The notes: a model not told the origin generated them from the letters alone. Shown: positions 1-8,749, counted from the first letter of the stretch. The stretch: DNA of 40,854 bases from an uncultured Acidimicrobiaceae bacterium (GCA_903894295.1 CAITPI010000128.1:1-40854), one strand, 5' to 3'. Translations and numbers: made by a program.

Positions 1-1117
1 CAAGTGGGTTCTCGGGCACGAGTCCGGGGTCGAGCAGGTCGTCCAGTCTGGCCAGGGTGGCCGGAGCCAAGGGGGCGAAGGAGACCCCGACCGCCTCGGC
101 CACATCGACCAGGAGGGCCCGCTCGGCTCCGGAGTCGTGCACAGTGGCCAGGCCGTCGGCCGTCCGGGACGTGTTGGTGCCGGGGGTGACCCGGGCCCTC
201 CGGGAAGAGGCGAAGAGCTCAAGGGAGTCGGTGAGTTGGTCGAGATCGGCCACCCGGTGGACGCCGTGTGCCTCGAAGAGGGCTTCCCACGCTCCGTCGC
301 TGCCGGCCAGCGCCCCCGAGTGGGCGGCCACCATGGCCCGTCCGGCCTGCGAGGCCCCGACCGTGAGGGCGACGACGGGAATGTCGGCGGCCGCCGCCCG
401 GGACAAGGCGTCCCGCAGGTGGTCGGTGCGGCGCATCGTCTCGAGCACCAGGCCCACCACCTTGGTGCCGGGGTGGGAGATGGCGTACTCGAGGTAGTCG
501 GCGGCTCCGGTGACGAGTTCCTGTCCGGCCGAGACCACCAGCGAGAAGCCGAGCTGGCGGCGGGTTCGCAGCAGGGCCGAGAAGACCGAACCGGAGTGGG
601 TCACCACCGCGACCGGCCCGGCTTCCAGCGGGAACCGCTCTTCGTAGCCGATGGCCCGCAGGCCATGGGCGGGATTGACGAACCCCATGCATCCGCCGCC
701 GCAGACGGCCATGTTGGCCCCGGTGGCGATCCGGGTCACCTCGTGGCGCAACTCCCGGCCGCGGGGGTCGTCGGGGTCGAACAGGCTGGCGTAGATGACG
801 GCCGAGCGGTCGCCCCGCCGGGCCGCCCGTTCGAGTTCGGCCGGCACGGCCCGGTCCGGCACGCCGAGCAACACCAGATCCACCGGGCCGTCGATGGCGT
901 CGAGGCTTTCGACCGCCGGCCGGTCGAGGATCGAGTCGTAGCGGGGGTTGACCGGAATGACTTCTTCCACCCCCGGGCTTCGGCTGATCTCGGTGATCAT
1001 CCGGTAGCCGAAGGTGCCGGGCCGGCCACTGGCCCCGACCACGGCAACCCGCCGCGCTTCCAGCATGGACCGGACCGCAGCGGCCCGATCCTCATCGAAG
1101 AACGGCGGGATGGTCAC
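1..1117 (-). CDS. NDP-forming acyl-CoA synthetase, CoA-binding/ligase half (partial)
   Basis: Alpha-subunit-like part of the NDP-forming acyl-CoA synthetase (ADP-forming acetate-CoA ligase) family, which interconverts an acyl-CoA plus NDP and Pi with a free acid plus NTP and CoA. 372 residues are visible and the gene runs off the left edge, so a fused ATP-grasp half cannot be excluded. Residues about 24-36 form a CoA-binding Rossmann loop (VAVVGASGRPGTF). A ligase-CoA domain follows, with the family motif AAHSGALAGSDG at about 264-275; His266 is in the position of the phosphorylated catalytic histidine. The start is GTG at 1117, whose TG forms part of the upstream gene's TGA (GTGA overlap), so it is translationally coupled to the FAD oxidoreductase. 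The substrate is unknown. The family call is firm. Confidence 0.85.
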   Translation of the reverse strand, partial: MTIPPFFDEDRAAAVRSMLEARRVAVVGASGRPGTFGYRMITEISRSPGVEEVIPVNPRYDSILDRPAVESLDAIDGPVDLVLLGVPDRAVPAELERAARRGDRSAVIYASLFDPDDPRGRELRHEVTRIATGANMAVCGGGCMGFVNPAHGLRAIGYEERFPLEAGPVAVVTHSGSVFSALLRTRRQLGFSLVVSAGQELVTGAADYLEYAISHPGTKVVGLVLETMRRTDHLRDALSRAAAADIPVVALTVGASQAGRAMVAAHSGALAGSDGAWEALFEAHGVHRVADLDQLTDSLELFASSRRARVTPGTNTSRTADGLATVHDSGAERALLVDVAEAVGVSFAPLAPATLARLDDLLDPGLVPENPL

Positions 1118-2766
1118 CCTTTGCGACTGGTGGCCTGCCGCAGCTTGCCGACCAGGCCTTCGGCTGCCTTCTTGTCGGCCAGGGCGGCCTTGGAGGCCTG
1201 CCAGCCGGGAATGCCGCACACACCACCGCCGGCGTGGGTGGCCGAGCTGCCGTTGTAGAGGCCCTGGATCGGGGTCCGGTAGTCGGCATAGCCCGGAGCC
1301 GGCCGCATGTTGAAGAGCTGCTCGAGCGAGAGTTCGCCGTGGAAGATGTTGCCGCCGATCAGCCCGTACTCCTGCTCCATCTCGTAAGGGCCGACCACGT
1401 CACGGTGGAGGATCGACGCCTTGAAGTTGGGCGCCACCTCGTCGTAGCACTCGATCATCCGGTCGGCGTAGGCCTCGAGCTCTGCTTCGTGGGGCTCGTC
1501 CGACCAGGACTCGGGAACCCACTGGGTGAACATCGACATGATGTGGGTGCCCTCGGGAGCGAGCGTCTTGTCCCAGGTGGACGGGATGACACCGTCGCTG
1601 AACGGGCGGGCGGCACCCCGGCCTTCCCGGGCGTCCTGGAACGCCCGCTCCATGTACTCGATGGACGGAGCCATCTCGACCGAACCGGTGTGGTGCTCCT
1701 GGAGGTTGCTGCCCGGGTTGGCCGTGAAGTTCGGGAGCTCGGACAGGGCAAGGTTGATCTTGACCACGCCGCTGCGGGTCTTCCACCGCTTGATGTCGGT
1801 GACGAAGTCGTCCGGCAACTCCCGCTCCTCGAGCTGGTCGAGGAAGGCCGTCTTGGGATGGAGGGTGTTGATGATGACCGGAGCAAAGATCTCCTCGCCG
1901 CTCTCCAACACGACGCCACGGGCCCGACCGTTGGAGACCAGGGTCTTGATGACCCGCTGCCCGGTCCGGATCTCACAGCCGAACGACCGGGCCGAGCGCT
2001 CGATGGCGTCCGAGACGCCGCCCATGCCGCCTTCGGGGAAGCCCCAGCTGCCGACCACACCGTCGCCGATGTCACCGATGGAGTGGTGGGCCATGACGTA
2101 CGCCGTTCCGGGCTCGCACGGCCCGGCCCAGGTGCCGATGACGCCGTTGACGGCGAGTACGGCCTTGACCTGCCAGGACTCGAACCAGTCGTCGAGGAGG
2201 TCGGCGATGCTCATGGTGAACAGTCTCACGACGTCGGCAATGGTGCGCACGTCGAGTCCGCGGTGCCGCCAGGCCAGCCGCAAGGTCTCGGCCAGATCGG
2301 TCGGGGCCCGCGATCCGATGTTCGGGGGCACGGTGAGAAGCAGGGGCCCGAGCACGTCGGCGAGGCCTTCGATCCACGCGTCCCACTTGGGCATCATCTC
2401 GGCGTCCTTCTTGGAGAACTGCGCGATCTGCTCGTAGTTCTTGGCGTCGTCATCCGGATAGATGGTGAGCGAACCGCCTTCGGGGTAGGCCTGGTAGTAG
2501 GGGCCCATCGGCCACACCTTGTAGCCGTGCCGCTCGAGCTGCAGGTCCTTCATGATGGTGGGGGGAAAGAGACTCATCACGTAGGAGAGACGGGTCACCT
2601 TGAGCTCGGGTGCGTCGGGCCACGGCGACTCCGTGGTGGCCGAGCCCCCGGTCTTGTGACGGCTCTCGAGGACGAGGGTGCGGGCACCCGAGCGGGCCAT
2701 GTACGCCCCGGCCACCAGTCCGTTGTGTCCTCCGCCGACCACGATGGCGTCATACGTCTGCGTCAT
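1114..2766 (-). CDS. PYROXD2/phytoene-dehydrogenase-like FAD oxidoreductase
   Basis: A 550-residue flavoprotein of the amine oxidase/phytoene desaturase superfamily, closest in pattern to PYROXD2-like proteins. The N-terminal dinucleotide-binding motif AIVVGGGHNGLVAGAYMARSG (about residues 7-27) and the following acidic LVLES strand bind FAD. The C-terminal segment with NGSSATHAGGGVCGIPG is the conserved FAD-contacting end. The start ATG at 2766 is preceded by a good GGAGAGG ribosome site; the reading frame is open further upstream, but that stretch is promoter sequence. It is the first gene of a minus-strand operon with the acyl-CoA ligase, overlapping by 4 bases. The promoter and putative operator at 2914-2957 suggest control by the divergent TetR protein. 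The substrate cannot be read from sequence. Confidence 0.85.
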   Translation of the reverse strand: MTQTYDAIVVGGGHNGLVAGAYMARSGARTLVLESRHKTGGSATTESPWPDAPELKVTRLSYVMSLFPPTIMKDLQLERHGYKVWPMGPYYQAYPEGGSLTIYPDDDAKNYEQIAQFSKKDAEMMPKWDAWIEGLADVLGPLLLTVPPNIGSRAPTDLAETLRLAWRHRGLDVRTIADVVRLFTMSIADLLDDWFESWQVKAVLAVNGVIGTWAGPCEPGTAYVMAHHSIGDIGDGVVGSWGFPEGGMGGVSDAIERSARSFGCEIRTGQRVIKTLVSNGRARGVVLESGEEIFAPVIINTLHPKTAFLDQLEERELPDDFVTDIKRWKTRSGVVKINLALSELPNFTANPGSNLQEHHTGSVEMAPSIEYMERAFQDAREGRGAARPFSDGVIPSTWDKTLAPEGTHIMSMFTQWVPESWSDEPHEAELEAYADRMIECYDEVAPNFKASILHRDVVGPYEMEQEYGLIGGNIFHGELSLEQLFNMRPAPGYADYRTPIQGLYNGSSATHAGGGVCGIPGWQASKAALADKKAAEGLVGKLRQATSRKG

Positions 2767-2913
2767 TCGACCTCTCCTTTGCGCTCTTGTCGAACTCTCT
2801 GGCGACCTGCTGCCGGCCTGCTGCCGGCCGGTCCGTCCCATCGGAACCGCCGCAGGCCAGGTGGGTGGACCGAGGATGCGCCAGCGCCCTTGACGGGCCG
2901 TCGTAACCCGCTG

Positions 2914-2930
2914 ATTGAACGATGGTTCAG
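2914..2930 (-). promoter_or_regulatory. Putative TetR operator, copy 1
   Basis: Read on the minus strand this is CTGAACCATCGTTCAAT, a palindrome with half-sites TGAAC and GTTCA around four bases. It matches the sequence in front of the ABC ATPase at 15 of 17 positions and, as there, begins inside the -10 box. A protein bound here would occlude the start of transcription of the FAD oxidoreductase operon. The neighbouring TetR protein is the obvious candidate, by inference only. Confidence 0.65.
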
Positions 2931-2957
2931 CATAGGGTGTCACCCCCGGGCGGTCAA
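2929..2957 (-). promoter_or_regulatory. Promoter of the FAD oxidoreductase operon
   Basis: On the minus strand TTGACC (2957-2952) and TATGCT (2934-2929) are separated by exactly 17 bases, a good sigma-70-type promoter. The -10 box overlaps the putative operator at 2914-2930, and the -35 box overlaps the left arm of the inverted repeat at 2955-2985. It lies about 160 bases upstream of the start codon, leaving a long leader. Confidence 0.6.
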
Positions 2958-2985
2958 CGTGACTTCCCGCAAGGGTGTCACGTTG
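2955..2985. repeat. 9-bp perfect inverted repeat over the -35 box
   Basis: CAACGTGAC (2955-2963) and GTCACGTTG (2977-2985) are perfect reverse complements separated by 13 bases. With one unpaired base the match extends outward (CGGTC on the left, GGACCG on the right). The left arm covers the -35 box of the minus-strand promoter, so this may be a second regulator-binding site rather than a terminator. Confidence 0.5.
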
Positions 2986-3181
2986 GACCGGGAGTTCTTC
3001 CGGCCATGGACGGCCGCGGCCCACGGGTGCTCTCGTTCGACCGAACCGCCTGGTGCGGGGTGGGCCCCGGCGGCCGGGTGGGGTCACCCAGTGGGGGCGT
3101 GGCACCTGCGGAGTGGCAGCCCAGCCTCTAGGGTTGTGGCGTCCGGGAGAATCCACCACCCGGACCGGCGAGGAGACAGGC

Positions 3182-3832
3182 ATGGCGACCACCGAGGTGA
3201 AGACCGAAGGCATCCCCGGTGTGGGCGATGACCGACGATCGGTCATCCTCCGGGCCGCCCTCGAGATCATCGACGAGCGGGGGTTTGCCGACACCCGGAT
3301 TGCCGATGTGGCCGAGCGGGCCGGAGTGAGCCCGGCGCTCGTCATCTACTACTTCCAGACCAAGGACAAACTGCTTTCGGATGCCATGCGCATGGCCGAG
3401 GAGGCGTGGTATCGCCTGGGTGCCATTCGGCTGGAAGGACTGACCTCGGCCCGGGCCCGGCTCGAAGAGGTGGTGGCCATGACGTGTCTGCCCGAGACCG
3501 AGGAGCTGCTGCCCGAGGCGTGGACCGTCTGGCTGGACCTCTGGGCCCAGGCATTGCGCCACGAAGCGGTGGCCGCCGTGCGGGCCGAGGCCGATGCCCA
3601 CTGGCGCAGCACCATCGCCGGCATCGTCGCCGACGGTCAGGCCACCGGGGAGCTCTCCCGCCTCGACGCCAACGAGTTCGCCGTCGCCCTGTCGGCCCTG
3701 CTCGACGGGTTGGCCATCCAGATCGCACTGGGAGACCCCGAGGTGGGGCCGGAGCGGGCCTTCCAGATCACCATGTACTTTGCCGGCAGCATGCTCGGAT
3801 TCGACGGTCGCACCCACCGGTTGTCGGCCTGA
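3182..3832 (+). CDS. TetR-family transcriptional regulator
   Basis: 216-residue TetR-type repressor. The N-terminal helix-turn-helix is clear at about residues 38-62 (TRIADVAERAGVSPALVIYYFQ), in the usual order after RRSVILRAALEIIDERGF. The rest is the helical ligand-binding and dimerisation domain, with the length normal for the family. The start ATG at 3182 has GAGGAG nearby upstream; longer in-frame starts would read through promoter DNA. It lies between the FAD oxidoreductase/acyl-CoA ligase operon and the ABC ATPase gene, both fronted by the same 17-base motif, so it most likely represses both. The C-terminal half resembles BetI/AcrR-like regulators, but the effector is not predictable. 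Confidence 0.9.
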   Translation: MATTEVKTEGIPGVGDDRRSVILRAALEIIDERGFADTRIADVAERAGVSPALVIYYFQTKDKLLSDAMRMAEEAWYRLGAIRLEGLTSARARLEEVVAMTCLPETEELLPEAWTVWLDLWAQALRHEAVAAVRAEADAHWRSTIAGIVADGQATGELSRLDANEFAVALSALLDGLAIQIALGDPEVGPERAFQITMYFAGSMLGFDGRTHRLSA

Positions 3833-3899
3833 GCGTTGCCCGGGCCGACCGGATGGAGTGACCGGCCAGCCATGTCTGGCCCGATCCCGGTTGTCTCTC

Positions 3900-3920
3900 T
3901 AGACTGACCCATCGTTCAAC
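3900..3920 (+). promoter_or_regulatory. Putative -10 box plus TetR operator, copy 2
   Basis: TAGACT (3900-3905) reads as a -10 box and runs into CTGACCCATCGTTCAAC (3904-3920), which matches the minus-strand motif at 2914-2930 at 15 of 17 positions. The -10 box and operator have the same relative position in both copies. The left half-site here is weaker (TGACC instead of TGAAC), so the palindrome is less perfect. No convincing -35 hexamer is seen at the right distance. Confidence 0.6.
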
Positions 3921-3999
3921 ATGCGCCCGAGGGTGGTTCGGAGGTTCCAGGACGCCGGTCCGGGCGATCCGTTCTGCAGCAAACCGAGAGGAAGATGCC

Positions 4000-5151
4000 A
4001 TGGCCGGGGGAGAGATCCAGATCATCTCGTTGTCCAAGCACTTTGACTCCGTGGCGGCTGTCGACGGCATCGACCTGACCATCGACCGGGGTGAGTTCTT
4101 CTCAATCCTCGGCCCCAGTGGTTGCGGCAAGACCACCACGTTGCGTCTCGTGGCCGGCTTCGAGCAGCCCACCAGCGGGCAGATCCTGCTCGACGGCGTG
4201 GACATGGCCGGCCGGCCACCGAACAAGCGCAACGTCAACACCGTCTTCCAGAGTTACGCCCTGTTCCCGTTCCTCACGGTGGCCGAGAACGTTGCCTTTG
4301 GCCTCCGCTACCAGAAGGCCGGCAAGGACGAGACGAGGCGACGGGTGGCCGAGGCGCTCGAGTTGGTGCAGTTGACCGGATTCGAAAAGCGACGGCCCGG
4401 CCAGATGTCGGGCGGCCAGCAGCAGCGGGTGGCACTCGCCCGGGCGCTCGTCCTGCAGCCGAGCGTCCTCCTGCTCGACGAGCCGCTTGGAGCCCTTGAC
4501 GCCAAGTTGCGCCGGACCCTGCAGGTCGAACTCAAGGCGCTGCAGGAGGCGATCGGCATCACCTTCATCTACGTCACCCATGACCAGGAAGAAGCCCTGA
4601 CCATGTCGGACCGTCTGGCGGTCATGGAGGCCGGCAAGGTGGCCCAGGTCGGCTCGCCGTCCGAGGTCTATGAGGCGCCGGCCAACGCGTATGTGGCCGA
4701 CTTCCTCGGCGTCTCCAACCTGATGGAAGCCGCACTGCAGTCGACGCAAGGCTCGGGCGGGGCCACCGTCAGGATCGGCGAGTTCGAGATGCAGGCGGCG
4801 CTCGGTGTCATCGAGGACGGACGTCCGGTCAAGGTGGCGATCCGGCCCGAACGGGTCCAGCTCGAAGGCTACGGCACCGCCGGGCCCAACATGATTCCCG
4901 GGATGGTGGAGCGACTGGTCTTCCTCGGCTCCTCGACCCAGGTCATCGTCCACCTCGCCTCGGGAGACCGCATCTCGGCCCTTCTCCAGAACGACGGCTC
5001 TCCCGTGATCTACCACCAGGGCACCGCCGTGACCGTGCACCTGCCCGCCGACGCCCTGCGGGTGCTCGAAGGCTCGGCGCTGGCCAACGAAGATCCGTCG
5101 CTGGCGCCGGATCCGGCCCCGGTGCTTTTCGGCCCGGCCGAAGCCCGCTAG
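4000..5151 (+). CDS. ABC transporter ATP-binding protein, PotA/polyamine type
   Basis: 383-residue cytoplasmic ATPase of the PotA/FbpC/MalK class that powers uptake of polyamines or other small solutes. The Walker A motif GPSGCGKTT is at residues 38-46, the Q-loop at Gln83, the signature MSGGQ at 136-140, Walker B ending at Asp160-Glu161 and the H-loop at His194. After about residue 235 comes a regulatory domain with a TOBE-like fold that contains the PotA-like stretch AIRPERVQL. The start ATG at 4000 has GAGAGGAAG upstream. No permease or binding-protein gene lies next to it: a luciferase-like oxidoreductase follows after 197 bases. It is therefore an orphan ATPase here and must pair with membrane subunits encoded elsewhere. 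Control by the upstream TetR protein is suggested by the shared operator. Confidence 0.9.
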   Translation: MAGGEIQIISLSKHFDSVAAVDGIDLTIDRGEFFSILGPSGCGKTTTLRLVAGFEQPTSGQILLDGVDMAGRPPNKRNVNTVFQSYALFPFLTVAENVAFGLRYQKAGKDETRRRVAEALELVQLTGFEKRRPGQMSGGQQQRVALARALVLQPSVLLLDEPLGALDAKLRRTLQVELKALQEAIGITFIYVTHDQEEALTMSDRLAVMEAGKVAQVGSPSEVYEAPANAYVADFLGVSNLMEAALQSTQGSGGATVRIGEFEMQAALGVIEDGRPVKVAIRPERVQLEGYGTAGPNMIPGMVERLVFLGSSTQVIVHLASGDRISALLQNDGSPVIYHQGTAVTVHLPADALRVLEGSALANEDPSLAPDPAPVLFGPAEAR

Positions 5152-5348
5152 GGACCCACGTCCTTCGGACATCCATGGCGCCTCTCGAAGGTGCCCCGCC
5201 TCCCGTTGTCGTTGGCCTCCCCGCCCGGTTCCCCGGGGCCGCATGTCCCGTGTTGTCAGCACCTCCGCCGGCTGGCTTCCTCGACGGCCCCGGAGGGAAG
5301 CGGGATGGATCCGCCGTGTTGTGTGCGGCGTTGCGGTAGGAAGAGGGG

Positions 5349-6281
5349 ATGGAACTGAGGATCTTCACCGAGCCCCAGCAGGGCGCCACCTACGACCAGT
5401 TGGCCGCCGTGGCCCGCCGGGCCGAGGAGTTGGGCTTCGACGCCTTCTTCCGCAGTGACCACTACCTGACCATGGGCGGGGACGGTCGACCCGGACCGTC
5501 CGATGCGTGGATCACCCTGGCCGGTCTGGCCCGGGACACCTCGACCATCCGGCTGGGCACCCTCGTCACGGCCGCCACGTTTCGCCTGCCCGGGCCGCTT
5601 GCCATCTCGGTGGCCGGAGTGGACCAGATGAGTGGGGGTCGGGTGGAGCTCGGAATCGGGGCGGGTTGGTATGACGGCGAACACCACGCCTACGGGATCC
5701 CGTTCCCGCCGTTGGGTGAACGGTTCAGCCGCCTCGAGGAACAGTTGGCCGTCATCACCGGACTGTGGGCGACGCCGGAGACGGAGACGTTCTCCTTCTC
5801 GGGTCACCACTACCAGGTGGCCGACTCCCCGGCCCTGCCGAAGCCCGTCCAGCAACCCGGACCTCCGGTGATCATCGGCGGTGGCGGAATGGTGCGCACT
5901 CCCCGGCTGGCGGCCCGCTATGCCCGCGAGTTCAACATGCCGTTCTCGTCGGCGACCGACACAGAGGCCCAGTTCGAGCGGGTGCGCCGGGCCTGCGAAG
6001 CGGCGGGCCGGGATCCCGGCGACCTCGTCTACTCGGCGGCCCAGGTGGTCTGCTGCGGGTCGGACAAGGCGGAGATCGCCCGGCGGGCAGCCCGGATCGG
6101 TCGGGAAGTCGACGAACTGGCGACCAACGGTCTCTGTGGCACTCCGGAGGAGATTGCCGAAAAGCTCGCTTCGTTCGCCCGGCTCGGCGCGTCCCGCCTC
6201 TACCTGCAGGTCCTCGACCTCGACGACCTCGACCATCTGGAACTGCTGTCCACGCTCATCCCGCTCGTCGCCGGAGTCTGA
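5349..6281 (+). CDS. LLM-class F420-dependent oxidoreductase
   Basis: 310-residue luciferase-like monooxygenase-fold protein (a TIM barrel that binds F420 or FMN). Family marks include the N-terminal MELRIFTEPQQ strand, FFRSDHY near residues 34-40, the central GRVELGIGAGWYDGEH motif and PVIIGGGG in the second half. These are typical of TIGR03560-like F420 enzymes of actinobacteria. The start ATG at 5349 follows a strong GGAAGAGGGG ribosome site. It stands alone on the plus strand after a 197-base gap and converges on the second LLM gene. The substrate is unknown. Confidence 0.85.
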   Translation: MELRIFTEPQQGATYDQLAAVARRAEELGFDAFFRSDHYLTMGGDGRPGPSDAWITLAGLARDTSTIRLGTLVTAATFRLPGPLAISVAGVDQMSGGRVELGIGAGWYDGEHHAYGIPFPPLGERFSRLEEQLAVITGLWATPETETFSFSGHHYQVADSPALPKPVQQPGPPVIIGGGGMVRTPRLAARYAREFNMPFSSATDTEAQFERVRRACEAAGRDPGDLVYSAAQVVCCGSDKAEIARRAARIGREVDELATNGLCGTPEEIAEKLASFARLGASRLYLQVLDLDDLDHLELLSTLIPLVAGV

Positions 6282-6317
6282 GCGGAGCCCGGGTGCCGGT
6301 GGGGGGATCCTCCGGGG

Positions 6318-7379
6318 TCAGCCGAGTGACACCGGCACGTCGGACCAGACCTCACTGGTGAGCGTGAGTGACCGGGCCCGCACCGCAAACGAGTGGGCCC
6401 GGGTCGACAGCATGATCTCGTCGGCTCCGGTCCGTTCCACCAAGGCATCGAGACCGCGTCGGACCTGTGCGGGATCACCCACGATGTGGTTCGCCGTGGC
6501 GTCGGCCACGATGGCCCGCTCCTGGGGGGTAAAGGGGTAGGCGGCCGCTTCTTCCGGCGTGACGACCGGGCCGGGTCGGCCGGTGCGCAACTGGAGCATG
6601 GTGAGCGCGGACGGACCGGCCAGGTATCGGGCCTCCTCTTCCGAATCGGCACACAGGACCGGTGCCGTCACCATGACGTGCGGCGCATCCAGCGCATACG
6701 ACGGCCGGAAGTTGGCCCGGTAGCGGGCCAGGGCCTCGTCGACCATTCCGGCACTGAAGTGGTAGGCGTAGGCAAACGGCAGGCCGAGCAGGCCGGCGAG
6801 CTGGGCGCCGAACAGCGAGGAGCCGAGAATCCAGACCTGGGGCAGGTAGCCCCGTCCGGGCATCGGGGCCGGCTGGGTGGGGGGACCATCGCTGTCGATC
6901 AGGTAGTTGATCAACTCCACGACGTCCTGGGGGAACGAGTCGGCATCACCGCCACCGTTTCTGCGCAATGCCCGGGCCGTCGCCGGGTCACTGCCGGGGG
7001 CCCGGCCGAGGCCGAGATCGATGCGCCCCGGGTGGAGCGCCTCCAGGGTGGCGAACTGTTCGGCGATCACCAGCGGGGAGTGGTTGGGCAGCATGACCCC
7101 GCCGGATCCCACCCGGATGGTCGAGGTGGCACAGGCCAGGTGGGCGATCAGGACGGCCGGAGCGGAACTGGCCACCGAGGCCATGCCATGGTGTTCGGCC
7201 ACCCAGAGCCGCGTGTAGCCGAGTGACTCGGCCACCTGGGCGATCCGGACGGTGTCGCCGAGGGCTTCGGCCGCCGTCGTGCCCTTGGCCACGGTGGCGA
7301 GATCGAGCACCGACAGGGGCGGCCGACGCGGGTCGTGGCCGGTCTCCGGGGGAAAGCCAGAGGGCGCGTCGTCGCTCAT
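6318..7379 (-). CDS. LLM-class flavin-dependent oxidoreductase (MsnO8-like)
   Basis: 353-residue bacterial-luciferase-like enzyme of the alkanal monooxygenase-like FMN group. It has [19 protein letters not shown] near the N terminus, the conserved [32 protein letters not shown] and GLGRAPGSD motifs, and the [24 protein letters not shown] stretch diagnostic of this group. The start ATG at 7379 overlaps the stop of the SRPBCC gene (ATGA), so the two are translationally coupled. A longer reading frame runs upstream but overlaps that gene in another frame and is not credible. The substrate is unknown. Confidence 0.85.
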   Translation of the reverse strand: MSDDAPSGFPPETGHDPRRPPLSVLDLATVAKGTTAAEALGDTVRIAQVAESLGYTRLWVAEHHGMASVASSAPAVLIAHLACATSTIRVGSGGVMLPNHSPLVIAEQFATLEALHPGRIDLGLGRAPGSDPATARALRRNGGGDADSFPQDVVELINYLIDSDGPPTQPAPMPGRGYLPQVWILGSSLFGAQLAGLLGLPFAYAYHFSAGMVDEALARYRANFRPSYALDAPHVMVTAPVLCADSEEEARYLAGPSALTMLQLRTGRPGPVVTPEEAAAYPFTPQERAIVADATANHIVGDPAQVRRGLDALVERTGADEIMLSTRAHSFAVRARSLTLTSEVWSDVPVSLG

Positions 7380-7843
7380 GACCCTTCGGCGACCAACTCG
7401 GCGATCTTCTCGAGGGTGCGGGTCATGGCCTCCCGGGTCTTGTCCGGCATGCTGCCCCGCTTGAGCAGGGACCGCTGGTGGTCCTTCGAGATGTCCCAGG
7501 ACTCCCGAACCAGGGTGCCGCCGTCGGTCGGCTCGAGTTCGTAGCGCCAGATGCGCCCGCCGACCAACTTGGAGAGCAACCCACCCGGGGCCGCCTGCCA
7601 GGTGATGCGCCGGTTGTCCTCGAACTCGATCACGGTGTTGACCATGGAGTACTTGAAACCCTGCTGCATGTTCATGCCGAAGGTGTCGCCCAGTTTGAGG
7701 TGCTGGGCCGCTCCCGGCTTGGCGCCCCTCAAGGTGCCGGACCCGTCGATGTCGGTGTGGCGGGACGCATCCGACAACAGGGCGAAGATGGCTTCGGCCG
7801 GGGCCGGGATCACTTTTTCCACCGAGATGACATCGCCGTTCAT
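7376..7843 (-). CDS. SRPBCC (START-like) family protein
   Basis: 155-residue protein of the SRPBCC/polyketide-cyclase-like superfamily, a helix-grip fold with a hydrophobic ligand pocket. It opens with [25 protein letters not shown], the classic first strand and helix. The central WQAAPG and the late VRESWDISK, followed by a long C-terminal helix ([12 protein letters not shown]), complete the fold. The start ATG at 7843 has AAAGGGTGG upstream. It is the first gene of a two-gene unit with the LLM oxidoreductase; they may act on or carry the same hydrophobic substrate, which is inference. Confidence 0.85.
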   Translation of the reverse strand: MNGDVISVEKVIPAPAEAIFALLSDASRHTDIDGSGTLRGAKPGAAQHLKLGDTFGMNMQQGFKYSMVNTVIEFEDNRRITWQAAPGGLLSKLVGGRIWRYELEPTDGGTLVRESWDISKDHQRSLLKRGSMPDKTREAMTRTLEKIAELVAEGS

Positions 7844-8083
7844 GGGTCCACCCTTTCAACGAGGTGGCTCCAGTCTAGGCGGGGGTGCCGGGATTCCATC
7901 AGGCGGGTGCCGGAACCAGACGGGAGCAGCCGGGGCAACCTTGAAGGCGGGCCGGGAAGTCCCCTGGCGGGTGGTGGTCATGGCGTAAACCACCGGCCCG
8001 GGGACGTTTGTCCGACGCCCGACGTTCAACGGCATCGCACCACCCGCCCGGGTGTCATCATCGGGGGTGTGACAACCGCCGAC

Positions 8084-8704
8084 ATGAGTGCCGCCCTTGA
8101 CACCCTGACGGGCCGGGACCCGGTCCTCGACGGCTTGATGGCGACCTTCGGACCGCCTCCGGCCCGCCGCCGGGTGCCCACCCAGAGCAGGTTTGGCCAG
8201 TTGGTCCGGGCCATCGTCTACCAGCAGTTGGCCGGGGTGGCCGCCCAGGCCATCCACGGACGGCTCGTGGCTGCCCTCGGCAACGAGGTGAGCGCCGAGC
8301 GGGTACTCCTGGCTTCGCCGGAGACGTTGGCGCTCTGTGGGCTCTCGAGTGCCAAAGCGGCCTCCATCCGGGACCTGGCCGAGCGGGTGGCATCGGGCGA
8401 GATCGCCCTCGAGAGGATCGGCCGGCTGGGCGACGACGAGGTGGTGGCCCATCTGACGCTGGTGCGGGGGATCGGACCGTGGACGGCCCAGATGTTCCTG
8501 ATGAACACGCTCAGCCGGCTCGACGTGTGGCCGACCGGGGACTTTGGGGTGCGGGCCGGTTTTTCTGTGGCGTGGGGCCACGACGGGATGCCTTCGCCCC
8601 GCGAACTGGAACGCCTGGGCGAGCCGTTCCGGCCCTATCGGAGCCTGGTCGCCTGGTATTGCTGGCAGGCCGCCGACGAGGCCAAGGTCAAGACGAAGCC
8701 CTGA
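8084..8704 (+). CDS. HhH-GPD DNA glycosylase (AlkA-like 3-methyladenine glycosylase)
   Basis: About 206 residues, base-excision repair glycosylase of the HhH-GPD superfamily. The segment RFGQLVRAIVYQQLAG opens the helical domain. The helix-hairpin-helix is LVRGIGPWTAQMFL, and the following DVWPTGDFGV holds the catalytic aspartate. This is the AlkA/MAG-II pattern, without the Fe-S cluster cysteines of EndoIII/MutY. The start is uncertain: ATG at 8084 is chosen by family length, but GTG at 8069 is in frame and could serve, possibly on a nearly leaderless message. The gene diverges from the SRPBCC gene; the 240-base gap holds no obvious operator. Confidence 0.85.
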   Translation: MSAALDTLTGRDPVLDGLMATFGPPPARRRVPTQSRFGQLVRAIVYQQLAGVAAQAIHGRLVAALGNEVSAERVLLASPETLALCGLSSAKAASIRDLAERVASGEIALERIGRLGDDEVVAHLTLVRGIGPWTAQMFLMNTLSRLDVWPTGDFGVRAGFSVAWGHDGMPSPRELERLGEPFRPYRSLVAWYCWQAADEAKVKTKP

Positions 8705-8749
8705 GCGGGCGGGAGGAGACGAGATGCGCGGGATGGAACGGGATCGAGC

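Larger units (their letters stand above)
2767..3181. other. 415-bp divergent control region
   Basis: Non-coding interval between the minus-strand oxidoreductase and the plus-strand TetR gene. The segment 2914-2985 is dense in symmetrical elements: a gapped palindrome, a minus-strand promoter, a 9-bp inverted repeat and a 10-base direct repeat (AGGGTGTCAC at 2934-2943 and 2972-2981). I see no small gene here. The remainder (2767-2913 and 2986-3181) shows nothing distinctive beyond the GAGGAG ribosome site ahead of the TetR start. Confidence 0.7.

Noticed and set aside
1234-3231. Very long plus-strand open frame opposite the FAD oxidoreductase (similar ones at 137-1258, 36005-37597 and 37844-39139)
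   Set aside because: Antisense frames are kept open by high GC. Their residues are low in hydrophobic order and rich in His, Gly and Arg, and a well-supported gene lies on the other strand.
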